From Streptomyces thermolilacinus SPC6 (GTDB lineage: Bacteria > Actinomycetota > Actinomycetes > Streptomycetales > Streptomycetaceae), in contig NZ_ASHX02000001.1 of assembly GCF_000478605.2 (NCBI RefSeq), positions 3,697,895 to 3,761,894 of the forward strand: a DNA stretch of 64,000 nt. Direction: 5' to 3'. The position numbers and the translations under genes are program-made. Positions 9,227-18,183 of this stretch are shown here, in pieces; positions within the stretch are counted from its first letter, which is position 1, and every line of letters begins with the position of its first letter. Under the pieces are notes generated by a model. It was given only the letters and a program-made list of their open reading frames with translations, was not told where the DNA came from and did not search any database.

Positions 9227-9442
9227 GCGACCCTCACCAATCTGCTGGTACGTGATGGACGGCGCCGCGCGCCGCCGCCCGGCCGCCCGGGGAGGGCGGG
9301 GCGGGCGGCGGCACGGTCTCGCCGGTGTACGGGTGGTGCGGTGGTACGGGTGGCTCCAGTGGTACGGGTGGTGCTTCCGGTGCCTGGTGCTTCCGGCGCT
9401 GTGGGTGCCGCGCTGTTCCGTGCCCGCCGAGGGCCGGGGCCG
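9227..9442. repeat. Intergenic GGTACGGGTGG-type degenerate repeats
   Basis: The spacer between halogenase and oxidase genes contains at least three copies of a GTACGGGTGG core around 9327-9380. It has no gene. Similar GTGGT-rich spacers occur at 11.25-11.37 kb and 37.02-37.14 kb. Confidence 0.55.
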
Positions 9443-11221
9443 TCAGGCGGTGGTGCGGGTGCCCAGGTCGAGCATCCCGGCGTGCAGCAGCCGCTTCAGC
9501 AGCCGCTCCTGGCCGTCGTGGAGGCCCCGCACCAGGTCGCGCCACAGCACCGGGCCGCCGCGCAGCCGCTCCCACAGGTCGGCGGCGCCGTCCCGCTCGT
9601 CCAGGCCGCGCACCTGCGGGCCCTCGGGGTCGTCGGCGAAGCCGAACCGGTGCGCGGCGAGCGTCCGGTCGAGCGGCGAGTCGACCAGGTCGCCGTTGCG
9701 GACCGGGTCGTCCCAGTAGGCGGCGATGGCCTTCTGCTCCTCCTCGGGCATGAGGTCCGGCTCCGGCGGGATGGCCGCCTTGAAGCCGGGGATGTCGAGC
9801 GCGGGCCCCGTCAGGACGGTGACGTTCTCCTTGAGGGCGACCTTCGTGTCGGCGTCCAGCTCCAGGTCGTTGGCCTCGGCGTACGCGGTCATGAACGGGC
9901 CGTCCACGTCGAGCGCGGCCAGGCCCTCGCCGCGGGAGAGCACCTGGAGCAGGTCCGGGGTGAACGCCGTGTTGAGCAGCGCGTGGAACGTCGTCTCGTG
10001 GTCGGGTCCCGCCGGGCCGTCGGTGCCGCGGCTGTTCCAGTACACGCTGTCCGGGTTGTCCTTGCCTATGGCGTAGTACCACTGGTCGATGGAGAGCGCG
10101 AACGACGCGGCCATGCCGTGCCACTCGGTGTCGTAGTCCCGCCACAGCCCCCGCACCTCGGCCTCGCCGAGGCCCTCGCGGCGCGTCTCGCGGATCAGCG
10201 CGGCGGCGGCACGGGCCTGGTTGGTGGCGAAGGCGACGCCGGAGGAGAACAGCGGGTCCACGAAGTACGAGGCGTCCCCGAGGAGGATCCAGCGCCCGTC
10301 GTAGTCCGCGAACTTGTCGTTGATCATCGAGTAGTTGGTCGCCGTCAGCATCTTGTCCCCGACCGGGGTGACGTCCTGGATCAGTTCGCCCAGCTTCGGC
10401 ACCTGCTTGACCGTGCGGAGGAACACCTCCGGGTCGGTGAAGTCGGCGCCCGGCTGCCTGAGGATGGCCGGGTCGGTGACGATGCCGATCGAGTGGGTGG
10501 TCACCCGCTTCCCGTCGATGACCTTCGGGACGGGGATGTACCAGCACCAGCCGTCGCGGAAGGCGAAGCAGCCGATCGGGGACATGTCCTGCTCGCGGAA
10601 GATGTTCCAGTCGCCGTCCAGCGTCTGCGTCGTACGGCCGCCGAGGTAGTGCTGCCAGATGGCGATGTTCCGGTACCCCGAGAGCCACTCGCGGCGCTTC
10701 TTGGTGACGATGCTGTTGCGGCGGCCCGAGGCGTCCACGAAGAACCCGGCGCGGACGGTCCTGCCGTCCTTGAGGGTCACCTCCTGACCCTGGCCGTCCG
10801 GCAGCGGCGCGCAGTCCGACACCGCCGTGCCCTCGAACACCTCGGCGCCCAGCTCGGCGGCGTGGTCCAGGAGGATCTTGTCGAACTCGGACCGGTTGAC
10901 GTGGATCGCCCAGCGGTGGGCGCCGTCGCGGACCGTGTTGGAGTGGTCGAAGAAGGCCACGTGCGGGTCCTGCCCCCGCCACTGGAAGATGCCGCCGAAC
11001 TTCTTCACCCAGCAGTCGCTCGCCAGGACCTTGTCGAGCACACCCGTCTCCTCCAGGACGGGTATGAGCGGATGGGCGAAGGACTCCCCGATGTGCTCGC
11101 GGGGGAAGTCCTCCTTCTCGAAGACGGCGACGCTGAGGCCGCCCTGCTTCATGAGCAGCGCGGCGAGCGACGACCCTCCCGGGCCGCCACCCATGATCAC
11201 CACGTCGTAGTACGGTCGCAT
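9443..11221 (-). CDS. Flavin-dependent halogenase
   Basis: A 592-residue FADH2-dependent halogenase. It has the GGGPGGSS dinucleotide motif at residues 11-18, Lys73/Lys74 in the WVKKFGG region (site of the hypohalous-acid-relaying lysine of the family), the halogenase signature WCWYIP at 225-230, and FVDPLFSSG at 320-328, matching the F-x-P-x-S-x-G motif. It resembles phenol/pyrrole-type halogenases more than tryptophan halogenases. It should chlorinate or brominate an electron-rich ring, with reduced flavin from a reductase not encoded here. ATG at 11221 is preferred over TTG at 11224. It follows the isnAB pair after a 169-bp spacer. Confidence 0.88.
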   Translation of the reverse strand: MRPYYDVVIMGGGPGGSSLAALLMKQGGLSVAVFEKEDFPREHIGESFAHPLIPVLEETGVLDKVLASDCWVKKFGGIFQWRGQDPHVAFFDHSNTVRDGAHRWAIHVNRSEFDKILLDHAAELGAEVFEGTAVSDCAPLPDGQGQEVTLKDGRTVRAGFFVDASGRRNSIVTKKRREWLSGYRNIAIWQHYLGGRTTQTLDGDWNIFREQDMSPIGCFAFRDGWCWYIPVPKVIDGKRVTTHSIGIVTDPAILRQPGADFTDPEVFLRTVKQVPKLGELIQDVTPVGDKMLTATNYSMINDKFADYDGRWILLGDASYFVDPLFSSGVAFATNQARAAAALIRETRREGLGEAEVRGLWRDYDTEWHGMAASFALSIDQWYYAIGKDNPDSVYWNSRGTDGPAGPDHETTFHALLNTAFTPDLLQVLSRGEGLAALDVDGPFMTAYAEANDLELDADTKVALKENVTVLTGPALDIPGFKAAIPPEPDLMPEEEQKAIAAYWDDPVRNGDLVDSPLDRTLAAHRFGFADDPEGPQVRGLDERDGAADLWERLRGGPVLWRDLVRGLHDGQERLLKRLLHAGMLDLGTRTTA

Positions 11222-11390
11222 CAAGTCTCGCCTCTCGGTTTCCGGTCGGTACGGATGGTGCGAGTGGTGCCGATCGTGCGGGTACGCGTCGTGCGAGTGG
11301 TGCGGGACGTGCCGGTGGCGCTGGTGGTGCGGGTGGTGCTGGTCGTGCCGGCCGAGCGGGCGGTACTCGTGGGCCCGCCGGAGCCGCGCC

Positions 11391-12197
11391 TCACAGGACG
11401 TGCACGCGCCGCAGATGGCGCGGCGACCCCTGGGTGAACGCGGTGCGGCCGTGCAGCAGGGCGTGGTTGTCGGTGATCACGTAGTCGCCGTCCTCCCACG
11501 CGTGCTCGTACATCACGTCCGCCGCGTACAGGCGCTCCCTGATGTCGGCGAAGAACTCCTCCGCGCCGGTGCCCTCCGGCAGCCCCGCCACCTCCAGGAA
11601 CAGCGGGCTGAGGAACTCCTCGGGCGCCAGCGGCTCCGCGTACCGGATGACCGGTGCGCCGGTGTGCGGGTGCGACTGCACGAGCGGCGCGGTGATGTGC
11701 CCGCCGTAGTGCGCCGTCTTCTCCTTGCGGTACGTGACGGTCAGCGCCTCCCACTGGGCGCGCTTCTCGGCGGGGAGCGTGTCCAGCACCATGGTCGTGT
11801 CGCAGAACGTCGTACGGCCGCCGGTGCCGCGCGCGGGCGCCTTCACGCACTGGAAGACCTGGTGCGTGGGCGTCTTCTCGGCGAACGCCCCGTCCCAGTG
11901 GTACGGCACGGGGCCCGGCGTGAACACGTAGTCCTTGGGGTCGGCGTGCACCTCCAGGTCGAGGACCTCGCCGAAGTTCCAGGCCAGCAGGTCGCCCCAG
12001 CGACGGGCGTACTCGACCAGCTGCTCCTTGCGCTCCCAGGGGCGGAACCCGCGCAGGACGATGATCCGGTGCTCGCCGACCAGCGCGCGCACGGCGCCGA
12101 TGTCGAGGTCGCCGAGGTCGGCGCCCCCCCGCCGCGCCTGAACGACGGCGCCGAACGGCTTGATGGCGGTGAGGGTGTAGTCGGGGGACAGGGTCAT
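11391..12197 (-). CDS. isnB: Fe(II)/2-oxoglutarate dioxygenase, IsnB/PvcB type
   Basis: A 268-residue TauD/TfdA-family oxygenase. The metal motif is visible as YHWDGAF (H-x-D) and a distal His in DNHALLHGRTAF, with RHLRRVHVL at the end supplying the 2OG-binding Arg region. Next to an isocyanide synthase, such enzymes convert the isonitrile amino acid to a vinyl isonitrile or install a double bond. The ATG overlaps the isnA stop as ATGA, showing tight coupling. Confidence 0.88.
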   Translation of the reverse strand: MTLSPDYTLTAIKPFGAVVQARRGGADLGDLDIGAVRALVGEHRIIVLRGFRPWERKEQLVEYARRWGDLLAWNFGEVLDLEVHADPKDYVFTPGPVPYHWDGAFAEKTPTHQVFQCVKAPARGTGGRTTFCDTTMVLDTLPAEKRAQWEALTVTYRKEKTAHYGGHITAPLVQSHPHTGAPVIRYAEPLAPEEFLSPLFLEVAGLPEGTGAEEFFADIRERLYAADVMYEHAWEDGDYVITDNHALLHGRTAFTQGSPRHLRRVHVL

Positions 12198-13171
12198 GAC
12201 GCGACCTCCTCGATCAGCGGCTTGGCGGATGTCGAGACGTTGGGGGCGATGTAGTGGCTGACGCGGCCGCCGCGCATGACGAGCGTCGCGCCGAGCTGTT
12301 CGGCCTCGTGGCGCTTGACCAGGCGGATGCCGTCGCCGTCGTCCAGCGCCACCCCGTGCCAGGGGGTCAGCCAGTTGTCCTTCGTCCGCATCATGTGGAT
12401 GCCGATCTTCGGGGAGTGGCTGACCTGCGGGTGGATGGAGAGCCGCAGCGCCTCGGGGAAGAAGTCCTCGACCAGCTGGCTCCACGCGTCGCTGCGCTGG
12501 ATCACCTGGTACGCCAGGGACTTGGTCTCCTCCCGGACGCTGTTGCGGCTGCGGCCGGTGCTCAGGGCCATCCGGTCCTCGAACAGGAACCGGTGGATGC
12601 CGCCGAAGATGTTCCGCGCGGCGGGCTCCGCGAGGGCCCGGGCCCGCACGTCCTCGACGGGGACGGCGTACTGGCTGGTGAGCATCGCCCGCTGCTCGTC
12701 GAACGGGAAGCCGGGGAACGCGTCCTCCAGGCCGTACGTGTTGATCGCGTCCGCGCCGATCGCCGCCAGCAGCGACTCCAGTTCGGCGCCGTACGCGTGG
12801 ACGGTCTCGTCGGGCACGCCGACGAGGTCGCTGAAGACATGGCCGTCGGAGCAGATGGTGATCCGCGCGCCCGGCTCGTAGTAGTGGCGGGTGTAGTCGC
12901 ACAGCTCCTGGAGGAACTCCAGCGACACCCGCTCCGCCATGTCGGGGAGCGTGCCGAGCACCTTCTGCGGGTTGGGCGACTTGGCGGGGAACGCCGGGAT
13001 CACGAAGTGGACGGGAACGCCCTGTTCGATGAAGCGCTCCACCTTCGGCCGGTGCAGCGCGAAGCACTCCTCGCACGTCCCGGCGGCGCAGGCGCCGTCG
13101 GCCGGGCCGTGGGCGAGGCGGCGGAACGAGAAGACCAGACGGAGAATGTCGTCCGCGGGTGAACCGGACAT
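12194..13171 (-). CDS. isnA: Isocyanide (isonitrile) synthase, IsnA/PvcA/DIT1 family
   Basis: A 325-residue enzyme with the family hallmark HFVIPAFPAKSPNPQK and a later LSIHPQ...IGIHMM block. The family makes an isonitrile from the alpha-amine of Tyr or Trp, taking the carbon from ribulose-5-phosphate. The chosen ATG has a strong GAGGAGGGAACG before it. An in-frame ATG at 13207 would overlap the HAD stop as ATGA and add 12 residues, so it remains possible. The CAAGTCEEC stretch near residues 27-35 is Cys-rich. Substrate Tyr versus Trp cannot be decided here. Confidence 0.92.
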   Translation of the reverse strand: MSGSPADDILRLVFSFRRLAHGPADGACAAGTCEECFALHRPKVERFIEQGVPVHFVIPAFPAKSPNPQKVLGTLPDMAERVSLEFLQELCDYTRHYYEPGARITICSDGHVFSDLVGVPDETVHAYGAELESLLAAIGADAINTYGLEDAFPGFPFDEQRAMLTSQYAVPVEDVRARALAEPAARNIFGGIHRFLFEDRMALSTGRSRNSVREETKSLAYQVIQRSDAWSQLVEDFFPEALRLSIHPQVSHSPKIGIHMMRTKDNWLTPWHGVALDDGDGIRLVKRHEAEQLGATLVMRGGRVSHYIAPNVSTSAKPLIEEVAS

Positions 13172-13203
13172 CGTTCCCTCCTCGAGGGATAAGTGGGATG
13201 CGG

Positions 13204-13875
13204 TCATCGGATCGCGTGGAACTGGATGCGTGCGGTGTGCGCGGCGGACTCCAGCGCGTCGAGGTGGGCCACCTCGAGGTCCGGCGCCTGCGCGGGGCCG
13301 GGCCGGCCGTATCCGAAACTCACCCAGGCCGCGGGCATGCCGGCGGCGCGGGCGGCGGCGAGGTCGTGCCGGCTGTCGCCGACCATCAGGCCGGCCGTGC
13401 CTCCGGCCAGCCGCAGCGCGTGGTGCAGCGGTTCGGGCGACGGCTTGCGCCCGGCGGGGCCGTCCCCGGCGACGACCGCGTCGAACCGGCCGTCGAGGCG
13501 CAGCGCCTTGAGCAGCTCGGCCGTGACGCCGCCCGCCTTGTTGGTGCACAGCGCGGTACGGACGCCCGCCGCGCGCAGCCGCTCCAGCAGCGCCACGGCA
13601 CCCGCGTACGGCCGGGAGTCCTCGGCGGGCGAGGCGGCGTAGCCTGTCAGGTACGCCTCCTGGGCGCGGGCCACGACGGCGGGTCCGACGGCGCGCCCGG
13701 ACTTGCGTACGGACGCCTCGATCAGCGCCGTACCGCCCTCGCCCACCCGGTCCCTGACCTCGGCGCGGGACAGGGCGGGAAGGCCGTGGTCGCGCAGAGA
13801 GGTGTTCACCGCGCGGACGATGTCGTCCAGGGTGTCCACCAGGGTTCCGTCGAGATCGAAAAGGACTGTGTCCAC
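13204..13875 (-). CDS. HAD-family hydrolase (phosphoglycolate phosphatase-like)
   Basis: A 223-residue HAD phosphatase with motif I DLDGTLVDT (Asp7, Asp9), motif II in ALCTNKAG, Lys within GRKPSPEP and motif IV GDSRHDLAAA. It resembles Gph-type 2-phosphoglycolate phosphatases. It is the first gene of the isonitrile operon, with its stop 3 bases from a possible isnA ATG. It may supply or remove a sugar-phosphate by-product, since IsnA uses ribulose-5-phosphate, but that link is speculation. The start is GTG. Confidence 0.85.
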   Translation of the reverse strand: MDTVLFDLDGTLVDTLDDIVRAVNTSLRDHGLPALSRAEVRDRVGEGGTALIEASVRKSGRAVGPAVVARAQEAYLTGYAASPAEDSRPYAGAVALLERLRAAGVRTALCTNKAGGVTAELLKALRLDGRFDAVVAGDGPAGRKPSPEPLHHALRLAGGTAGLMVGDSRHDLAAARAAGMPAAWVSFGYGRPGPAQAPDLEVAHLDALESAAHTARIQFHAIR

Positions 13876-14445
13876 GGTCCGGAAGCCGGTTTCCGTGGTT
13901 TCCGCGCGCGTAGTGATGTCGGCCTCAATTCATCGGTCCGGATGCGGAGTCGGCGGAATTCCCCATACCGCTCCGGGGCTGTTTTCGGCCATGCCGAGTA
14001 ACACCGCGGCGGTCCCCCTGTCAAAGGGGCGCGCGCCGGGTGTGTCGGGTGTGCTGTCCGGGAACGGCGAAAGGGGCGCCGAGGCGCCCCGTGTGCATGC
14101 TGAACGGCCCGTCTGACCTGGGCGTATGTGCTGAGGAAATATCAACCGGGGTGGTTCATCATCGTTTTACGCGCTGTTCACGTAAAACGTCCGGAGATCC
14201 CCCGGGAGGTGCTGCCGGAAGTGGGCATGAGGCGCCAACCTGAAGTCCATCCTCTTGGTGGTCTTGGGCTTTTGTCAAGGGTCGTCCATGGGGTCCCCGA
14301 GTGGGAACGGATTGGTATCGACCTGGTAGCCCCGGCCTTCAGGCTCATTCCTGCTGTCGTCATACGCCTCAGAGGATGCCCCATGCCATGTGCCTCAATT
14401 CCTGCCTATAGCACGAGTGCGCAGGTGACCCGTCGGCGGATCACC
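13876..14445. other. Gene-free 570-bp region with AT-rich palindrome
   Basis: No convincing gene is visible. A 9-bp inverted repeat (CGTTTTACG at 14163-14171 with CGTAAAACG at 14181-14189) stands out against the GC-rich background. Base composition from about 14,120 to 14,440 is lower in G+C than neighbouring genes. It should hold the promoter of the isonitrile operon (minus strand) and of the gene at 14,446. Confidence 0.5.
14163..14189. promoter_or_regulatory. AT-rich inverted repeat, possible operator
   Basis: Nine-bp perfect arms with a 9-nt spacer lie about 290 bp upstream of the isonitrile operon and 260 bp upstream of the plus-strand gene. It could be a regulator site or a hairpin. 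No partner protein is identifiable. Confidence 0.35.
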
Positions 14446-15159
14446 ATGAACCTGGTGACGATCGGAGAGCTGTACAACGAACTCACCCACTCCCTGAGCT
14501 CGGCACGGACGTCCCGCGGGGTGGCCGAGCGGGTGCGCGAGCGCGGCACGCCCGGCATCCCGCTCAACGGTCGCGCCGTCGAGGTCAGGGACCGCATCCG
14601 GGGGGTGCTGGCGAGCTGGGCCGCCGTGGTCCGCGAGGGCCGGGGCGTTCCGGCGCCCACCCGCAACGCGGTCGCGCTGCTGGCGTTCCTCAGTCACCAC
14701 TCCGGCTGGCTCGCCGGGCACGAGGCGGCGGAGGACCTGGTGGCCGAGACCGACGACCTGGTCAAGTCCGCGTGGGGTGTGCTGTCGGGGCACACCGACC
14801 GGCGCATGGTGGTCGGCCCGTGCGTACGCCCCGGCTGCCGCGGCACCCTGGTGGCCCGCCTCGGCCCGGCCTCCTCCGGCGGCGCGGCGATCACGTGCAC
14901 CGTCGAGCGCGGGCACACGTGGTCGCCGGAGCTGTGGCACACCCTGCACGAGACGCCGCGGCGCGCCGGGACAGGGGCGGCGGGGCTGACCGCCCAGGAC
15001 ATCTCCGCCGGGTGGCGCATCGCGTCGGGGACGGTGTACTGGCTGGCCAACACCCACGGGTGGCGGCGCCGCAAGTCGGGACGCCAGGTGTACTACGACC
15101 GCGACGACGTCCTCGCCACCATGCGCACCCGGACGGCCGCCACAGGAGCGACCCCCTGA
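14446..15159 (+). CDS. Conserved actinobacterial protein with Cys/His knuckle and C-terminal helix-turn-helix-like region
   Basis: A 237-residue protein, mostly helical in its first 120 residues. A middle segment GPCVRPGCRGTL...ITCTVERGHTW carries Cys and His spaced like a small zinc site. A C-terminal segment (AQDISAGWRIASGTVYWLANTHGWRRR...VYYDRDDVLATM) resembles a MerR/excisionase-type DNA-binding unit. Similar proteins recur beside Streptomyces secondary-metabolite genes. The function is unknown, possibly regulatory. ATG at 14446 is used because upstream in-frame sequence is not protein-like. Confidence 0.65.
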   Translation: MNLVTIGELYNELTHSLSSARTSRGVAERVRERGTPGIPLNGRAVEVRDRIRGVLASWAAVVREGRGVPAPTRNAVALLAFLSHHSGWLAGHEAAEDLVAETDDLVKSAWGVLSGHTDRRMVVGPCVRPGCRGTLVARLGPASSGGAAITCTVERGHTWSPELWHTLHETPRRAGTGAAGLTAQDISAGWRIASGTVYWLANTHGWRRRKSGRQVYYDRDDVLATMRTRTAATGATP

Positions 15160-15185
15160 CACCCGCCCCGGGTGGGGCCCGCGGC

Positions 15186-15995
15186 TCATGGGGTCGCTCC
15201 CCTGGTCAGGGGGGACGGGGCGTGGTGGTCGAAGGCGATCAGGGGGTCGCCCGTCAGGGGGTGGTCCAGCACCGCGGCCCGCACCCCGAACACCTCCCGC
15301 AGCAGCTCCGGCGTCAGCACCTCCCGCGGCGCCCCCGACGCCACCACCCGCCCCCGGTGCAGCACGTGCAGCCGGTCGCACACGGACGCCGCCGCGTTCA
15401 GGTCGTGCAGCGACACCAGTGTCGTCCGCCGCTGCTCCCGCAACAGCGCCAGCAGTTCGACCTGGTGCAGGACGTCCAGGTGGTTGGTCGGCTCGTCCAG
15501 CACCAGCACCTCGGGGTCCTGCGCCAGCGCCCGCGCCAGCAGTACCCGCTGCCGCTCACCGCCCGACAGCGCCGAGAACGGCCGGTTCCGCGCGTCGCCC
15601 ATCCCGACCCGCTCCAGTACGCCCGCCACCACGGCCCGGTCGGTGGCGTCCTCCCCGGAGAACGGCCCCTTGTACGGCGTGCGGCCCATCATGACGATGT
15701 CACCGACCGTCAGCTCGAAGTCACTGGTGCGTTCCTGCGGCAGCGCCGCCACCCGCCGCGCCGCCTGCACGGGCGTCAGGTCCCACACGTCACGCCCGTC
15801 CACCAGCACCCGTCCGGCCGCGGGCCGCAGGTGCCGGTACACGGTGCGCAGCACACTGGACTTGCCGCTGCCGTTCGGCCCGACGAGCCCCGCGATCTCC
15901 CCGGCCGCCGCGATCAGATGGACGCCCGACACGACGGCCCGCCCCGCGTACGCGACGCTCAGGCCCTCGACGGCGATGTCCACGGCCGTGTTCAC
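15186..15995 (-). CDS. ABC transporter ATP-binding protein (FecE type)
   Basis: A 269-residue ATPase with Walker A GPNGSGKSS, signature LSGGERQR, Walker B VLVLDEPTNHLD and switch His in SLHD. It powers import of a metal chelate or cobalamin-like substrate. The GTG start overlaps the permease stop as GTGA, with GGGAGGAACGC before it. It is the last gene of a three-gene importer operon. Confidence 0.92.
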   Translation of the reverse strand: MNTAVDIAVEGLSVAYAGRAVVSGVHLIAAAGEIAGLVGPNGSGKSSVLRTVYRHLRPAAGRVLVDGRDVWDLTPVQAARRVAALPQERTSDFELTVGDIVMMGRTPYKGPFSGEDATDRAVVAGVLERVGMGDARNRPFSALSGGERQRVLLARALAQDPEVLVLDEPTNHLDVLHQVELLALLREQRRTTLVSLHDLNAAASVCDRLHVLHRGRVVASGAPREVLTPELLREVFGVRAAVLDHPLTGDPLIAFDHHAPSPLTRGATP

Positions 15996-17098
15996 GCGTT
16001 CCTCCCGAGCCGCCGGTCCAGCAGGTACAGCAGCGCGGGCGCGCCGATCAGCGAGGTGACGACCCCGACGGGCAGCTCCTGCGCGTCCAGCGCCGTACGG
16101 CACACGATGTCCACCACGACCAGCAGCACCGCGCCGAACAGCGCCGACACGGGCAGCAGCCGCCGGTGGTCGGCGCCGACGAGCATCCGGCACGCGTGCG
16201 GCACCATCAGCCCGACGAACGCGATCGCCCCGGACACGGCCACCAGCACCCCGGTCAGCACGCTCGTCACGACGAACAGTTCCCGCCGCAGCCGCGCCGG
16301 GTTCACGCCGAGCCCCGCCGCCGTCTCGTCGCCCATCATCATCGTGTTCAGCGGCCGGGCCCGCGCCATCAGCAGCAGCAGCGTCACCGGCACCGCCACC
16401 GCCGGCAGGGCGAGCGTCTCCCAACTGGCCCCGCCGAGGCTGCCCATCAGCCAGAACAGCACGCCCTGCGTCTGCTGCTCGTCCCCGGCCTGGAGCACCA
16501 GATAGCTGGTGAACCCGGTCAGGAACTGCCCGATGCCCACGCCCGCCAGCACCAGCCGCAGCGGCGAGAACCCGCCCCCGCGCCGGGCGATCAGCCACAC
16601 GAGCGCGAACGTGGCCAGCGCCCCGGCGAACGCCGCGCCCGACGTGCCGAGCCCCAGCGCCCCGCCCGCCCCCAGGCCCAGCACCAGCGCGCCTACCGCG
16701 CCGAGCGACGCCCCGGAGGAGATGCCGAGCAGGTACGGGTCGGCCAGCGGGTTGCGTACGAGCGCCTGCACCGCCGTGCCGACGAGGCCGAGCCCCGCCC
16801 CGACGACGGCGGCCAGCAGGGCTCGCGGCAGCCTCAGCTGCCACACGATCAGGTCCGACGTGCCCGGCCGGGGCGCCTCGCCGGACAGCCGCCGCAGCAC
16901 CACCGACCACACCTCGCGCGGGGCCACGTCCGTCGACCCCCACGCCACGGCGAACGTGAGCGCGGCGAGCAGCGCCGCACCCAGCACGGCGGAGAGTACC
17001 CCGGCCCGCACGTGCCGGACCCCGGGCGCCCTGCCAGGCGTGTGGTCCGGGCCCGTGCGGGCGGGGGTGGTCTGCTTCTCGGCTTCGGCTATCGGCAT
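15992..17098 (-). CDS. FecCD-family ABC transporter permease
   Basis: A 368-residue permease with about nine hydrophobic segments and the FecCD hallmark LRLPRALLAAVVGAGLGLVG, then NPLADPYLLGISSGASLGA. It probably works as a homodimer because only one permease gene is present. Its ATG shares one base with the stop of the binding-protein gene (TGATG). Confidence 0.92.
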   Translation of the reverse strand: MPIAEAEKQTTPARTGPDHTPGRAPGVRHVRAGVLSAVLGAALLAALTFAVAWGSTDVAPREVWSVVLRRLSGEAPRPGTSDLIVWQLRLPRALLAAVVGAGLGLVGTAVQALVRNPLADPYLLGISSGASLGAVGALVLGLGAGGALGLGTSGAAFAGALATFALVWLIARRGGGFSPLRLVLAGVGIGQFLTGFTSYLVLQAGDEQQTQGVLFWLMGSLGGASWETLALPAVAVPVTLLLLMARARPLNTMMMGDETAAGLGVNPARLRRELFVVTSVLTGVLVAVSGAIAFVGLMVPHACRMLVGADHRRLLPVSALFGAVLLVVVDIVCRTALDAQELPVGVVTSLIGAPALLYLLDRRLGRNA

Positions 17099-18183
17099 CA
17101 GCGCCCGGCCTTCACCTTGCTCGGGTACAGCGCCGCGGCGATCTTCTCGACGGTGTCGGCGTTGCGCACCCCGGCGATGGTCGTCGCCTCGGAGCCGATC
17201 CGCAGGTACCGGTCCTCCTTGACGGCCTTGAGGCCGCGCGTCGCCGCGTTGCCCTCCATCCAGGCGCGGGCCTCGTCGAACGCCTTCTCCGTCGCGGCGG
17301 CGTCACCCCGGTCGCGTACGGCGAGCTGGATCCAGTCCGGGTCCGCGGCGACCACGTCCTCCCAGCCGACCTGCCGGAACGTGTCGTCGCAGTCGGCGAA
17401 GACGTTCCGCGCCCCGGCCAGGGTGATGACCGCGTGGGCGATCTGCCGGTTGCAGACGGCGACGGGCTGCTTGGTGCCCGCGTCGTAGTCGAAGAGGAAG
17501 TACGTGGGCCGGTCCTTCTCCGGTGTCGCGCCGACGGCCTTCCGGACGGCGTCGGTCTTCCGGTTCATCCCGGCGACCAGCTCGGCCGCCCTGTCGCCCG
17601 TACCGGTGACGGCGCCGAGCGTCCTGATGTCCTCCGTCACCGGGGTGAGGTCGGTCAGCGGCTTCTTCGCCGTGCCCGGACACGCCGTGGACTTCAGATA
17701 CATATGGGTGATGCCCGCCGCCTTGAACTCCTCGGGCGTCGGCTTGTCGCCCATCCCGTGGCCGCCCCGGTTCGCGGACGCGAACGTGTCGATGTACAGG
17801 TCGGCGCCGGAGCCGAGGAGCTTCTCCTTGGGGATGACCGTCCTGCTCAGCACGGGGACCTTCAGCGCCCGCTCGCCCAGCTCCCCGGGGAGGGTGCCCT
17901 TGCCGGGCGGGAAGCCGGTGCCGACGACCTTGTCACCCGCGCCGAGCCGCAGCAGCAGCTCCAGGGCGGAGGCGTTGCTGGTGACGATCGCGCGGGGCGG
18001 CGCCCCGACCGTCGTACGGGTCCCCTCGCAGTCCGTCACGTCCACGGGGAAACCGGCGCCGCCGCCCGCGCCCTGGGGCGCCTCGGAGGACCACGCGGAG
18101 TCGGAACCGCCCGGTCCGCAGCCGACCGCGGCGGCCGCCAGGACCGCCACGACACCGCACCACACGCGAGGTTGCCTCACCAC
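17098..18183 (-). CDS. Iron-chelate/metal-chelate ABC transporter substrate-binding lipoprotein
   Basis: A 361-residue FecB/FepB-type binding protein with a lipoprotein signal (hydrophobic stretch ending AAAVGC, lipid-anchored Cys near residue 20) and a Fe-siderophore-binding fold. Two tandem GTG codons are possible starts; 18183 lies 7 nt after an AGGAAGG site. The substrate is not predictable. It could take up a siderophore, or the metal complex of the nearby isonitrile, which is only a positional suggestion. Confidence 0.85.
   Translation of the reverse strand: MVRQPRVWCGVVAVLAAAAVGCGPGGSDSAWSSEAPQGAGGGAGFPVDVTDCEGTRTTVGAPPRAIVTSNASALELLLRLGAGDKVVGTGFPPGKGTLPGELGERALKVPVLSRTVIPKEKLLGSGADLYIDTFASANRGGHGMGDKPTPEEFKAAGITHMYLKSTACPGTAKKPLTDLTPVTEDIRTLGAVTGTGDRAAELVAGMNRKTDAVRKAVGATPEKDRPTYFLFDYDAGTKQPVAVCNRQIAHAVITLAGARNVFADCDDTFRQVGWEDVVAADPDWIQLAVRDRGDAAATEKAFDEARAWMEGNAATRGLKAVKEDRYLRIGSEATTIAGVRNADTVEKIAAALYPSKVKAGR

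Larger units (their letters stand above)
6117..13875. other. Isonitrile biosynthetic gene cluster (predicted halogenated)
   Basis: One minus-strand operon runs HAD hydrolase, IsnA-type isocyanide synthase, IsnB-type dioxygenase, flavin halogenase and VAO-type oxidase, with a convergent MFS exporter. In known IsnA/IsnB or PvcA/PvcB pairs, the first enzyme converts the amino group of Tyr or Trp to an isonitrile and the second oxidatively decarboxylates or desaturates it. The halogenase and phenol-type oxidase would then decorate the aryl ring. The final structure cannot be read from sequence. Confidence 0.8.

Noticed and set aside
6137..11437. Very long open frames antisense or out of frame to the isonitrile genes
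   Set aside because: They are shadows caused by high G+C; composition is Arg/Ala/Gly-rich without any family motif, and they overlap well-supported genes.
6117..13875. Diisonitrile chalkophore of the SF2768 type
   Set aside because: That pathway uses an NRPS and a different non-haem iron enzyme, with no IsnA family member; here the isonitrile synthase is of the IsnA/PvcA type.
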